Source: Bacillus sp. THAF10
GTDB taxonomy: Bacteria; Bacillota; Bacilli; Bacillales; Bacillaceae_I
Length of the DNA stretch: 64,000 nucleotides
Direction of reading: 5' to 3'
NCBI RefSeq assembly: GCF_009363695.1
Contig: NZ_CP045403.1
Coordinates: 2,770,001-2,834,000 of the forward strand
Shown here: piece after piece, positions 47,705-56,724 of the stretch
Layout: each line of letters opens with the position of its first letter
Position numbering within the stretch: the first letter of the stretch is position 1
The notes under the pieces: model-generated
The model's database searches: none
Told to the model about the DNA's origin: nothing
The model's input: only the letters and a program-made list of their open reading frames with translations
Made by a program: the position numbers and the translations under genes

Positions 47705-50050
47705 CTAAGAATGAACAATGCATTGCTTGGTTAAGTGCTGATCAAACCACGCTTTTAACTGTTTATATGATGAATACAAAAACAAGTTCTCTAGCTGAAG
47801 CTGTTGTTGTTTTTTACGATAAGTAGGAGATTCTTCGAAGTCCCGCTTTTTCGCAGCATGATTTAATGTGATAAAACCATTGTCTATTGTAACAAATTCT
47901 AGCTCAAAAAACACCTTCGAGATGAAATCTACTGTTTCTTTTGACCAGCCACGATGCTTGGCGATATCTAGGGCATGTTTTTTCAAATCAATATTGCCCT
48001 TTTTTACAAGCAAGGCGTAAAACCATTTAAAGTCATCTCTTGTTGGAATGGTAGAAAAGAAATGCGTGTCCTGCTGGTAAAAAGCTGCATAAATTCTAGC
48101 AGGCTCTGCTTCTTTAAGAACAGAGGAAAGCAGCGATTCTTCAGATGGAATGTCTAAAATGACAACATATTGTCCGTTAAGGTCATGCTTTGTATCGCTA
48201 GTTACTAGTTTTGCAAAAGGAAGCAGTTCCTCTTGCAACTTCAAATCATAAAGCGTGCTTTCATTAAAATAAAGTATCTGAAGCTTGTCCACTGGAATAC
48301 TGGCTAACGTCTGATTTAACTGCTTTATCGACCTTAAATCAAAAAGCTGGCTCTCTTTTATTCTCATATCTCCTAAGAACAATTGAGGCTTCTTGAAATT
48401 GTTCCATTCGTTAATCGAAAGCTCCCCGATCACATCGAGAGTCGCACCAGGTGAAATATGATGATAGGTTTCTCCAAACCCAAATCCAACACAGTCCAAA
48501 GAAGACCCATCTTGTTCTAATACCAGTTTCAAATGATTGCTTTTATTGCCAATCTGACGAATTTGTTGTGGAGTTACTTCTGTTAGCAATACTTTAGGTT
48601 TAGGATTAGCGACGCCAAATGGTGCTAGCAAATCAAGCTGTTCAATGGTTTTAAGTGACACTTCTTCTAAACTGCATGCGATATCCACTTCCGTAAGCGG
48701 CATAAAATCCTCTGCTGTTAATAGCTCATTCGCTCTTTGGTTCATTCTCTGTCTTAGTTCATCCACATGCTCCATTTTCAACGTCATTCCTGCGGCCATG
48801 GGATGACCTCCAAAGTGTGGGAGGATATCACGACAAAGAGATAGATTTTCAAACAAATCAAAACCAGCTATGGAACGAGCGGACCCTTTCGCCAAGCCGC
48901 TTTCCTCATCCAGACTTAAAACGATGGTTGGTCGGTAAAAACGGTCAACTAGACGTGATGCAACAATTCCGATTACTCCAGCATTCCAATTTTGTCCCTC
49001 GACAATAATAAAGCTATTTTTTTCAGGAGGATATTTCTCTTCCACTTGCTTGATGGCTTCTTCTGTAATGGTATTGACGATTTGCTGTCTTTCTTTATTG
49101 TAGGACTCCATTTCCTCAGAAAGCATCTTTGCTTCCTCAACATCCTGGGTCATTAATAGATGGACGGCTGGATCAGCATTATCTAGACGTCCAACAGCAT
49201 TGATTCGTGGTCCAATAGAAAAACCTATCGTCTCCTCGGTAATGGTATGAGGCTCGACGCCACATTTTTGCAGTAATGCCTTTAATCCTACCCTTGTGGT
49301 TTGTTGCATCTTTTTAATTCCTTTAGAGGCAAGGAGACGATTCTCTCCCACCAATGGTACAAGGTCCGCAATCGTCCCTATTGCCGCAACTTCCAAGAGA
49401 TGTTCCGGATTTTTCCCAAGGAGCGCATGCGCAACCTTATAGGCAACTCCCACTCCAGCCAAGTCTTTAAAGGGGTATGTACAAGTCTTTTTTTTAGGAT
49501 GAATGATGGCAAATGCATCTGGTAGCTTAGGACCTGGTTCATGATGATCTGTAATTATGAGATCGATGCCCAACTCTTTTGCTACATTTGCTTCATGCAA
49601 AGCCGAAATTCCTGTATCCACCGTAATAATGACCGAAAAACCATTTTCCTTTGCCTCTTTGAAGGCAGTTTCATTAGGACCATAGCCCTCGGTAAAACGA
49701 TTAGGAATATAAAAATCCACATTCGCTCCTATTTCTTTGAGCGCAGTTACCATGACCGTTGTGCTACTTACTCCATCGGCATCGTAATCCCCAAAAACAA
49801 GGATTTTCTCCTCATTTTCAATGGCCTCTTGCACACGTTTTACCACTACATCCATCTCATTTAGTAAGAATGGATCATGAAAATCTAATTGCTCTGTATA
49901 TAAAAATTCCTTTGCTTTCTCAGCTGAATCCATCCCTCTGTTAACTAATAGGGAAGAGATAAGAGGGGCGATATTAAGCGTTTGGGCTAATTGTTGAATG
50001 AGTTCTTCATTCGGTTTTTTTATATTCCAACGTGATTTTGAAGCTAACAA
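47705..50050 (-). CDS. recJ: Single-stranded-DNA-specific exonuclease RecJ
   Basis: 5'-3' ssDNA exonuclease for recombination and repair. It has 781 aa. DHH-family motifs: [16 protein letters not shown] (about residues 78-93), [21 protein letters not shown] (DHH) and the DHHA1 part with [11 protein letters not shown] (about 430), followed by the OB domain and the long C-terminal domain of Bacillus RecJ. I chose TTG at 50050 because AAGGGAGG lies 7 nt upstream; the ATG at 50056 would be only 1 nt from it. Confidence 0.94.
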   Translation of the reverse strand: MLASKSRWNIKKPNEELIQQLAQTLNIAPLISSLLVNRGMDSAEKAKEFLYTEQLDFHDPFLLNEMDVVVKRVQEAIENEEKILVFGDYDADGVSSTTVMVTALKEIGANVDFYIPNRFTEGYGPNETAFKEAKENGFSVIITVDTGISALHEANVAKELGIDLIITDHHEPGPKLPDAFAIIHPKKKTCTYPFKDLAGVGVAYKVAHALLGKNPEHLLEVAAIGTIADLVPLVGENRLLASKGIKKMQQTTRVGLKALLQKCGVEPHTITEETIGFSIGPRINAVGRLDNADPAVHLLMTQDVEEAKMLSEEMESYNKERQQIVNTITEEAIKQVEEKYPPEKNSFIIVEGQNWNAGVIGIVASRLVDRFYRPTIVLSLDEESGLAKGSARSIAGFDLFENLSLCRDILPHFGGHPMAAGMTLKMEHVDELRQRMNQRANELLTAEDFMPLTEVDIACSLEEVSLKTIEQLDLLAPFGVANPKPKVLLTEVTPQQIRQIGNKSNHLKLVLEQDGSSLDCVGFGFGETYHHISPGATLDVIGELSINEWNNFKKPQLFLGDMRIKESQLFDLRSIKQLNQTLASIPVDKLQILYFNESTLYDLKLQEELLPFAKLVTSDTKHDLNGQYVVILDIPSEESLLSSVLKEAEPARIYAAFYQQDTHFFSTIPTRDDFKWFYALLVKKGNIDLKKHALDIAKHRGWSKETVDFISKVFFELEFVTIDNGFITLNHAAKKRDFEESPTYRKKQQQLQLENLFLYSSYKQLKAWFDQHLTKQCIVHS

Positions 50051-50316
50051 TGTCATTCCTCCCTTAGCTTTATTCATTATACTAGAGTGTGAGGGAGGCT
50101 TCAATAATGGGTTGGAGATAGAAGAAGAGTCAGGCATCTTTTTTCATTTGGCTCTGTTAAAGTTAGTTGTTGATATTTGTACAATTCTAACGTTTGTTCT
50201 GAAATTAAGTCGTCAAATATGAGCTAGGTGAAGACTGTGAGAGCAGCTTTTACTACAAAGGTAAAAACTTTCTTTTGTCGTATTTATATAGTAGAAAAAA
50301 ATAGGGTGGCGAAGAG

Positions 50317-50853
50317 ATGAACGAACTTAAATTTAAAAAACTTGAAAATGAAATAAATGATTTGGTCTCATTCATGACTAATAATTCTTGGGATTACCAT
50401 TCAGATCCAAATCCTTCAAATGAGCAAATTATCAAGGGTTTTCATAAAGGGTGGTATCAAGAAGACAGAGAAACTTATTGGATTCAATATCAAGACGAGA
50501 AAATTGGATTAATTATCATTCATGACATTAGTGATACTATTCCTTTATTTGACATTCGTTTAGCCAATAATGTTAGAGGTAAAGGGTTTGGGACAAAAGC
50601 TGTTAAGTGGATTGTTGAACATATTTTTAGTTTGCCAGATGAAAAAATAAGAATTGAGGCTTACACTCGAAGCGATAACTTAGCTATGAGGAAAACACTA
50701 AGTAACGGTGGGTTTGTTAAAGAAGGATACCTACGACAGTCATGGGAAAATAATGATGGAAGTGTTTCAGACTCATTGTGCTATGGAATGATTAGAAGTG
50801 ATTGGGAAAACAAATTAGTAACTCCTATAAAACTAAATGATTTGCCTTTCTAA
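50317..50853 (+). CDS. GNAT family N-acetyltransferase (RimJ/RimL-like), cassette gene
   Basis: Acetyl-CoA-dependent acetyltransferase, 178 aa, GNAT fold. Motif A is RLANNVRGKGFGTKAVKW (R-x-x-G-x-G loop RGKGFGT, about residues 88-94); motif B is in RSDNLAMRKTLSNGGFVKEGYLRQ, typical of the RimJ/RimL group. Substrate unknown; such single GNAT genes often modify antibiotics or small amines. GGGTGGCGAAGAG precedes the ATG. It is the intact passenger of the inverted-repeat cassette. Its codons are more AT-rich than those of recJ next door, consistent with acquisition. Confidence 0.85.
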   Translation: MNELKFKKLENEINDLVSFMTNNSWDYHSDPNPSNEQIIKGFHKGWYQEDRETYWIQYQDEKIGLIIIHDISDTIPLFDIRLANNVRGKGFGTKAVKWIVEHIFSLPDEKIRIEAYTRSDNLAMRKTLSNGGFVKEGYLRQSWENNDGSVSDSLCYGMIRSDWENKLVTPIKLNDLPF

Positions 50854-50886
50854 TTAGACCTTCATTGTTAAGCTTACGGTGGGTGA

Positions 50887-51176
50887 TTGTTCAACAAGAG
50901 AACAGTCGCTTCTTGTGCTAACGGAGCAGGATTGTTCAATAAGTATAGCGTTTTAAGGGGAACTATAAAGATTTCACAAGGTTTCATTATTAAGGAAGAT
51001 AAAGTATTGATGGTTAAGCAATATGTTCAAAGAGGGACAATTGTTTGGAATTTTCCAGGTGGAGGCATTGAAGAAGGAGAGTCGCCAGAACAAGCCTGTG
51101 AAAGAGAAGTAAAAGATGAAACTGGATATGGATACCAATAAATGAGTTTCACTCTTCCAATATTAAACTTATATAA
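50887..51176 (+). pseudogene. Nudix hydrolase pseudogene
   Basis: Degenerate Nudix gene. A beta-strand region (GFIIKEDKVLMVKQY) leads into a nearly complete Nudix box GGIEEGESPEQACEREV then KDETGY (one E to D change). The frame stops at 51141 right after the box. In another frame, WIWIPINEFHSSNIKLI (51123-51176) resembles the C-terminal part, so an internal deletion or frameshift is likely. No good start codon: the best Shine-Dalgarno (AAGGGG) precedes ATA rather than ATG. Confidence 0.7.
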
Positions 51177-51244
51177 AAAATCATTAAAGTGACAGAATGC
51201 TGTATTCAAGTAAAGGGTGCGTTAGTGAAATTAGACAATAAACC

Positions 51245-51282
51245 AAAACGGAACTTCCAATTTTATGGAATTTCCGTTTTTT
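51245..51282. terminator. Bidirectional terminator at the cassette right end / after gerB
   Basis: Stem AAAACGGAA-TTCCA / TGGAA-TTCCGTTTT with T6 on plus and A-rich on the other side. It lies inside the cassette and could serve both the Nudix remnant and gerB. Confidence 0.82.
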
Positions 51283-51297
51283 CTATAAATATCAACA

Positions 51298-52392
51298 TTA
51301 AGCTTTAACAGAGCCTTTCATTTTAAACCATGTTAACGCTAGTATGATCAGAGGAATGATGAACTGAAAAGGGACGTGCATATATATTGGGACAAATTTA
51401 AGTCCGATATGGATATGCTCGGGTAAATTTTTTCCTATGTAGAAGGTACTAATATAGATAATGGCACAAAGAACGACTATAATGAATTTTTCCTGAAGAG
51501 CAGGTAGGAGATACGTGACCCCTTTCGCGCCTGCGATTAGAAAGATGACCACCTTAATAAAGCCAACGATGACGAAAGTGACGGCTGATAATATCTCAAG
51601 ATGCTGTACGATTCCAAGTAATTCAATCATTTCAATGGCTTTGACTAAAGGGAATGTATAAAAGGATGCTACCTTAGCCCCTAAAATTGCGATGATTATT
51701 TCAGTAATACCAATTAGAACGAGACCGCTGAGTAACACAGCAATCCAGCCTTTTTTAACAAGTTTTTTATGGTCATTGATGAATGGATAGATAGTAAGAA
51801 ACACCACCAATTCCCCATAAGGAAAGGTTAAGTATTGAATCCAATCCTTAAATTCCAAGGTTTCAATATCTAGCAATGGTCTAATGTTTTCTAACACTAA
51901 TACACCTGAAAGATACGCAAATACAGCAATGATAAACAATAGTAAAAAGGTCAGGCTTAACAGAATTTCAGACGTCCTTGCAACAGCCTCTAATCCTAAT
52001 ATGACCGAATAGCCAACCAAGCAAATGGACGCAATGGCTACAATCCAATTGTCAATGTTATAAAAGAGTGTTTGACTGATAAAATAAACAAAATCTTTAA
52101 TAACACGTCCGGCAATATAGAAAAAATACATGCTGTATAAAAACAGCACAACCTTTCCGACTATTTTCCCAAAGGCATTCTCTAGTAATTGATGAAACTC
52201 TGGCCACCCATTTTTTTTTAGAATAAGCATGTAAAAGAAGAAGAGTAAAAGACCAAATGCTGAGGCCATGAGGTTAACTAGCCAAGCATTTTCTTCTGCA
52301 CCTAAATTTAGCCCTATCACAATGGAAGATCCCATCAGAAACAGGGTTTGCAACGCAAAAACCTGGGTAACAGATATTTTGGTAACGTTCAT
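51298..52392 (-). CDS. Spore germinant receptor permease subunit (GerAB/GerKB family)
   Basis: Inner-membrane B subunit of a Ger nutrient receptor, APC-superfamily fold, 364 aa with about ten membrane segments from residue 7 to the end (for example VFALQTLFLMGSSIVIGLNL, WIVAIASICLVGYSVILGL, FIIPLIILALTW). Start chosen at 52392 (AAGGGTG 8 nt upstream); GTG at 52419 overlaps the gerC stop and is an alternative. The last codons (GSVKA, stop) lie in the inverted repeat of the adjacent cassette, so the original C-terminus was replaced. Which germinant is sensed cannot be read from the sequence. Confidence 0.9.
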   Translation of the reverse strand: MNVTKISVTQVFALQTLFLMGSSIVIGLNLGAEENAWLVNLMASAFGLLLFFFYMLILKKNGWPEFHQLLENAFGKIVGKVVLFLYSMYFFYIAGRVIKDFVYFISQTLFYNIDNWIVAIASICLVGYSVILGLEAVARTSEILLSLTFLLLFIIAVFAYLSGVLVLENIRPLLDIETLEFKDWIQYLTFPYGELVVFLTIYPFINDHKKLVKKGWIAVLLSGLVLIGITEIIIAILGAKVASFYTFPLVKAIEMIELLGIVQHLEILSAVTFVIVGFIKVVIFLIAGAKGVTYLLPALQEKFIIVVLCAIIYISTFYIGKNLPEHIHIGLKFVPIYMHVPFQFIIPLIILALTWFKMKGSVKA

Positions 52393-52415
52393 CATTCCTT
52401 CACCCTTTTCTATGG

Positions 52416-53609
52416 TCACTCTTTTTGAGCGGCATCTCCAGTATCACTGATTCTGACCTCTGTTTTTATCTTGTAAGGCACTTTAGGGAAAAGAGTTTCC
52501 CATTGCTTCTCAATTTTATGCCACTTGCTCGGTTTATTAAGATAAATTTCTTTTCCAAAGCCTATAAAATCAGTTCCTACCTCTTTACTTTTATTCACTA
52601 TCTCTGTTATTCCGTTATTCAAATCCTCTTCAAGCACTTTTTCATATTCCTTAAGATTTGGATATTGAAAATCAGTTTTACAGGTCCATTCGCTAACAAT
52701 GCCTCTAAGCTTTACATAGACATTGATTGTTGGTTGTTGCTCTTTCCATTCTATTTCGAAGCGTGTTTTCGACTTTTCAATATTAAAGGTAAAAAAACCT
52801 GGCTCTTCTTTTGGACAATTGCCCTCCAAAAGACCACCTTTGACACCTTTGGTAAGAAAAATAAGGTGCTTGCTTTCATCTGTGGATAAATAATCCTCTA
52901 ATTTATCTGACTTGAAATATGCCATTCCATCAACAGATAGTATTGCAGGAGGTAAAGGGGTTTCTTGGACTTGTTTACTTAACCCTTTTTCTGGGTCGCC
53001 AACAATACTGATGTATGGAATAATATTGTTGGTGACTGGAGCATTGAGTAATAAATTTTTTATTCGATTCGGATAGGTTGGAATGGCAAAGGATCCGTTC
53101 TGTTTTATATTCTTCACAATATCAATGATATGATTGGACGACACCTTCCGTATGGGAGGGGAAATACTCAGGATGTCACTTGCTGCTACTTCTTTACTAA
53201 CAAAAAACATGGTGTTGGAGGAAATATTCGGCTCCAAAAACAGAAAGTTAACCGCTTCTGTAATTCCCTTTGTGCGTGCAAGCTCTTCGCTCACCACAAC
53301 CATTTCAATGTCATCAAAAAAAATAAATCTGGAAACGGATTTTATTCCTTGATGGATGGCCTCTGAAATCGTTTTTCCTTGCCCTTGATACAACACAAAC
53401 CCTTGCACTTGAGAATTGGAGTCTTGCAAGGCTTCAATATTTAAAATTTGTAGCGTTACAAGGTACTCCTCATCCTTTATGTCAATTCCTATTCCAGACA
53501 CAATGGTAAGGTCCTTTAGAAGAGTATCTTCGACGTTTTTTCCAACTAGTAAGCAAGCAATCAGTAAAAATAGGCCGGTCATCATGGACAGGAGGTTTTG
53601 TTTAAACAT
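52416..53609 (-). CDS. Spore germinant receptor lipoprotein subunit (GerAC/GerKC family)
   Basis: C subunit of the receptor, 397 aa. An N-terminal hydrophobic segment ends in LLIAC (Cys19), an acceptable but atypical lipobox: the usual Trp-Asp after the Cys is missing and the conserved DLTIVSGIGIDI comes later (about residue 33). The three-domain GerC body includes GKTISEAIHQGIKSVSRFIFFDDIEMVVVSEELA and RFEIEWKEQQPTINVYVKLRG. It lies between the A and B genes, with 14 bp to gerA, as in the gerK-type A-C-B order. Confidence 0.88.
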   Translation of the reverse strand: MFKQNLLSMMTGLFLLIACLLVGKNVEDTLLKDLTIVSGIGIDIKDEEYLVTLQILNIEALQDSNSQVQGFVLYQGQGKTISEAIHQGIKSVSRFIFFDDIEMVVVSEELARTKGITEAVNFLFLEPNISSNTMFFVSKEVAASDILSISPPIRKVSSNHIIDIVKNIKQNGSFAIPTYPNRIKNLLLNAPVTNNIIPYISIVGDPEKGLSKQVQETPLPPAILSVDGMAYFKSDKLEDYLSTDESKHLIFLTKGVKGGLLEGNCPKEEPGFFTFNIEKSKTRFEIEWKEQQPTINVYVKLRGIVSEWTCKTDFQYPNLKEYEKVLEEDLNNGITEIVNKSKEVGTDFIGFGKEIYLNKPSKWHKIEKQWETLFPKVPYKIKTEVRISDTGDAAQKE

Positions 53610-53623
53610 CGTTTTCTCAGCCC

Positions 53624-55093
53624 TTACTGTTTTTTCATTTTATCTTCCTTGGTTAATTCTTTTTTGTTATTGACAATGTATTGAATTGGCACACGGAATA
53701 AAGCGTCCTTCTGGTCTTTTAGCTGAAATGGCGCCATCGGGGATAAGTAAGGAACCCCAAAAGAGCGTAACGAGCTTAAATGAAGAATTAATACAATTAA
53801 TCCAATCATAATTCCATACAACCCGAGTATGGATCCTAAAATAATAAAGCGGAAAGTCAACTTTCTATATAAGGTCGTAATGCTGTATAGAGGGACAACG
53901 CTAGACATAACATAGGAAGCTCCTAATACCACCAAGGTTGTCGGCTGTACTAGCTTGGCCTCTACGGCTTGTTGCCCCAGGATAATGGAGGAAAAAATGG
54001 TGACTGTAAGCACCACTCCTGATGGAAGCCGTAACGATCCTTCGGTAATGATAACAAGCAGCCAAAAAAAGATGACAATTTCCACAATGGTAGGAAAAGG
54101 CACGATTTCTCGTTGTGCCAGTAGGCCTACTAATAAGCTAGTAGGAATTAACCCCGGATGGTAAAGAGTAAATGCAATATATACCCCTGGAAGAAGTAGT
54201 GACAATAAGAAAAAAAGCAACCGAAGCAGTCTTCTGTTTTGAGACGATCGATTGATGGAATAGTAATCGTCTGGTGACTGGAAAAATTGCACAAACACAG
54301 AAGGTACAGTTGCAATAAAGGGAGTCCCATCCACTAGTATTCCAATTTTGCCGCTTAAGATCTCCGCACTTACTACGTCAGGACGATCACTAGAGAGCAT
54401 GAGTGGGAAAGTGGACCGTGTCTCAGTAATTAATGCTTCTTCCAAATAATTGACGTCCAAAATAATTTGTATGTTCATTTGTTGAAGCTTACTTTTCACA
54501 TCATCTAGAACTTCTTTGTCTACCTTCCCTTCAAGGTACACAAGTTTTATGGTCGTTTTAACATCGGCATTTGGATTTTCCTCGACACGAAGGCAAGGAT
54601 CCTTTATCGTTTTCCGAATGAGGGCGAGATTATTTGTAATGGATTCATTAAAACCAATATCAGGTCCTATGGGAGTCCGTTGCGCTTTCGGCTCTGGAGC
54701 GTCTCTTTCCGGCCACTTAACAGTATCCACTAACAGACACAATGACTCACCTGAAACAAAAATCACCGTTTTTCCGTTCAGCAATCCAGTGACAAGGCTA
54801 CTCATATCTGCAATTGAAATGACATTTAAAGTGCTAATGACATTCACTCGTAAAAAATCTACTACCGTGCCATCTATTTCTTCTTTTTTTTCCATAATAG
54901 ATGTACAAGGCATGATAATCGCCTTTTCTATTGCTTCCATTCTCACAATCCCCTCAATATAAAAGAGACTAGCAGCAACCCCTAGCTCACCAAGTACCAT
55001 TTCTCGTTCCATAAGATCTAAGCTGTTTCCAAACTCCTTTTTCAGTAATTCACTATTTTCTTTCAGGGAGTTCTTTATTGTCTCTGCCAACAT
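53624..55093 (-). CDS. Spore germinant receptor subunit A (GerAA/GerKA family)
   Basis: A subunit of the receptor, 489 aa: a large N-terminal soluble region (1-285) and a C-terminal membrane part with about five segments (for example FFLLSLLLPGVYIAFTLYHP, IIFFWLLVIITEGSLRLPSGV, FIILGSILGLYGIMIGLIVL). Family signatures: KWPERDAPEPKAQRTPIGPDIGFNES, a variant of the usual RGPREGF block, ILSGKIGILVDGTPFIATVP and FFQSPDDYY. GAGGG lies 7 nt before the ATG. A TGAATA at 55153-55158 with a weak -10 downstream could be a sigma-G promoter, but the match is poor. Confidence 0.92.
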   Translation of the reverse strand: MLAETIKNSLKENSELLKKEFGNSLDLMEREMVLGELGVAASLFYIEGIVRMEAIEKAIIMPCTSIMEKKEEIDGTVVDFLRVNVISTLNVISIADMSSLVTGLLNGKTVIFVSGESLCLLVDTVKWPERDAPEPKAQRTPIGPDIGFNESITNNLALIRKTIKDPCLRVEENPNADVKTTIKLVYLEGKVDKEVLDDVKSKLQQMNIQIILDVNYLEEALITETRSTFPLMLSSDRPDVVSAEILSGKIGILVDGTPFIATVPSVFVQFFQSPDDYYSINRSSQNRRLLRLLFFLLSLLLPGVYIAFTLYHPGLIPTSLLVGLLAQREIVPFPTIVEIVIFFWLLVIITEGSLRLPSGVVLTVTIFSSIILGQQAVEAKLVQPTTLVVLGASYVMSSVVPLYSITTLYRKLTFRFIILGSILGLYGIMIGLIVLILHLSSLRSFGVPYLSPMAPFQLKDQKDALFRVPIQYIVNNKKELTKEDKMKKQ

Positions 55094-55212
55094 GCGGTAT
55101 CCCTCTTTGCCTCAATAAGATCTAATAATAACTTTCCAGAAATTAACCAATTTATTCAACAATGATGCTAACGCAATAGACATACATTGGTTTTGGGTAA
55201 TTTTTATAATAA

Positions 55213-55366
55213 AGCTATTTTTTTAAAAGACTTTTGCTTTTTCCAATCTTCGAGCTAAGAAAATTTGCCACGTGTTTAAAACTCCTCCATGAAAAGAACA
55301 CGACAACAACGTTGATGACAGGTGTCTTAACGATACGCAGTAGCAATAAATTTTGCGAAAACAGCC
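55213..55366 (+). repeat. Family A dispersed repeat, copy 7
   Basis: 154 bp starting GCTATTTTTTTAAAAG and ending CGCAGTAGCAATAAATTTTGCGAAAACAGCC. The interior matches copies 3 and 8, including the CGAGCTAAGAAAA, CGTGTTTAAAACTCC and GACAACAACG blocks. It lies upstream of the gerA operon. Confidence 0.85.
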
Positions 55367-55648
55367 TAAAAAAAACATGCTGTTAATTTAACGGGTTCTC
55401 TTCCCTGTCACAAAACTATAATCTAGGAGCGATTGTAGCATAGTGGTCGCTCCTCACTTAAGAATCGGGCAAGTTTGTAAAAAACAGTTAATCTTTCAAT
55501 TGGTAAAATGATACAATAAGATTAGTACAAGGAAAGGTGTGATAAAAATGAAACATACTCAATTCAAAAAGGTGATTGAAAAGTAGAGGGAATCAAATCT
55601 TCTTTTCAATCAAAAAATGTAAAACTAATTTTTGAAATGAGGATTTGT
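55367..55648 (+). other. Leader region of the second acetyltransferase: hairpin and micro-ORF
   Basis: Holds a perfect 8-bp stem AGGAGCGA (55425-55432) / TCGCTCCT (55447-55454) with a 14-nt loop, a possible -10 TACAAT near 55513, and a 12-codon ORF at 55548-55586 (MKHTQFKKVIEK) with GGAAAGGTG upstream, ending 62 bp before the acetyltransferase. The micro-ORF could be a leader peptide or the remnant of a deleted gene. Confidence 0.4.
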
Positions 55649-56200
55649 ATGTATCAAGATAACGATTTAATAATCCGTCCAATTGAGGAGCAAGACCTAT
55701 CGAAACTATGGGAGTTAATTTACAAAGAAGATGCACCAGAATGGAAGAAATGGGATGCACCTTATTTTCCCCATAAATCAATACCACTTGAACAATTCAT
55801 GAAAACTGCACCAACGTGGGTTGGTAAAGAGAATATGTGGGTTATTACCGTAGATGGAGTCGTGAGAGGGATTGTTTCTTACTATTTTGAAGATGAACAA
55901 TCTGTCTGGCTGGAATTAGGTATTGTTATACACGAATCTCAAAATTGGAACAGGGGAATAGGAACTCGCTCTCTGAAACTTTGGCTAAATCATATATTTA
56001 ATTCATTACCGCTTGTAAGAGTAGGTTTAACGACTTGGTCAGGGAATCATAGAATGATACGGGTTGGAGAGAAGTTAGGTATGCAAATGGAAGCTCGCAT
56101 AAGAAAAGTACGCTTTTATGAAGGTAATTATTATGATTCAATTCGTATGGGCATTTTAAGAGAAGAGTGGGAATTATTAAAGCCTGCTAGGAAAATTTAA
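55649..56200 (+). CDS. GNAT family N-acetyltransferase (RimJ/RimL-like), second copy
   Basis: GNAT acetyltransferase of 183 aa, not closely similar to the one at 50317. N-terminal LIIRPIEEQDLSKLWELI, motif A region LGIVIHESQNWNRGIGTRSL (acetyl-CoA loop NRGIGT, about residues 104-109), motif B VGLTTWSGNHRMIRVGEKLGMQMEARIRKVRF. Start ATG at 55649 with GAGG 6 nt upstream. Substrate unknown. It lies between the ger operon and lapA and is absent from the B. subtilis order, so it is probably acquired. Confidence 0.85.
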   Translation: MYQDNDLIIRPIEEQDLSKLWELIYKEDAPEWKKWDAPYFPHKSIPLEQFMKTAPTWVGKENMWVITVDGVVRGIVSYYFEDEQSVWLELGIVIHESQNWNRGIGTRSLKLWLNHIFNSLPLVRVGLTTWSGNHRMIRVGEKLGMQMEARIRKVRFYEGNYYDSIRMGILREEWELLKPARKI

Positions 56201-56213
56201 CGACAACATAATG

Positions 56214-56246
56214 AACAAGAGTTGATTTTTCAACTCTTGTTTTATT
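56214..56246 (+). terminator. Terminator after the second acetyltransferase
   Basis: Stem AACAAGAGTTGA / TCAACTCTTGTT followed by TTATT. Confidence 0.85.
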
Positions 56247-56281
56247 ACAAAAGAGACCTTTGAAATGCCGTCAACTCAATA

Positions 56282-56323
56282 AAAAATGACCATCAAATCA
56301 AACGGCAATTTAATGGTCATTTT
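56282..56323 (-). terminator. Terminator after the LapA-like gene
   Basis: 11-bp stem AAAATGACCAT / ATGGTCATTTT with a loop of about 20 nt, U6 on the minus strand. Confidence 0.8.
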
Positions 56324-56369
56324 CTTATACATTTTTGTATTTTGTGACAGGTATCAGAACCCGTTACTG

Positions 56370-56681
56370 TTAATTCTGCTTGTCTTTTACCACGTCTGTT
56401 TTTGTTGCAAGGTTTTTGTTTTCGCGTGTTGTGGCTGCTGCTTTTTGCGTTTCTTTTGTCTTTTGAGCATAGCGCCTTTTTAATACAATAACCTGATAAA
56501 TTCCAATAGAACCTGCAATGATGACTCCCATGAGGGCGGAAAATAAGATAACAAGAACGAGTGGCCATTCAGCCGTACCGAATAAATAATTCACACTAAC
56601 TGGCTCTACATTTAATACGGCAAAAACGGCTATTATGATCGTAAATAGAATTCCTGCTAACAAATACCATTGTGTTTTCAT
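56370..56681 (-). CDS. yrvD: LapA/DUF1049-like small membrane protein (YrvD)
   Basis: 103-aa protein with two membrane segments (about 5-27 and 39-66) enclosing a short loop EPVSVNYLFGTAEWP, the signature of the LapA (lipopolysaccharide assembly protein A) domain; the C-terminal tail is Lys/Thr/Glu rich and cytoplasmic. In Gram-positives the role is unknown. It occupies the yrvD position between recJ and secDF. ATG with GGAGG upstream. Confidence 0.85.
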   Translation of the reverse strand: MKTQWYLLAGILFTIIIAVFAVLNVEPVSVNYLFGTAEWPLVLVILFSALMGVIIAGSIGIYQVIVLKRRYAQKTKETQKAAATTRENKNLATKTDVVKDKQN

Positions 56682-56724
56682 CGCTTCTTCGCCTCCTCCA
56701 ATAAACTAAACTTATATCATCCAT

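Larger units (their letters stand above)
50142..51323. mobile_element. 1,166-bp inverted-repeat cassette with 8-bp target duplication, carrying GNAT and broken Nudix genes
   Basis: Element 50150-51315. The left end GGCTCTGTTAAAG + 5 nt + TGTTGATATTT (50150-50178) is repeated inverted at the right end (51287-51315) with the same 13 + 11 identical bases. TTTCATTT lies directly outside both ends (50142-50149, 51316-51323). Inside are an acetyltransferase, a degenerate Nudix gene and a terminator, but no transposase. The right inverted repeat contains the last codons and stop of gerB. Confidence 0.8.

Noticed and set aside
50317..50853. Naming the cassette acetyltransferase as a specific antibiotic resistance enzyme
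   Set aside because: Only general GNAT motifs are visible; nothing identifies the substrate.
55093..55160. Clear sigma-G promoter for the ger operon
   Set aside because: TGAATA at 55153-55158 is acceptable as a -35, but no -10 at 17-18 bp matches the CATnnTA consensus, so it is not listed as a feature.
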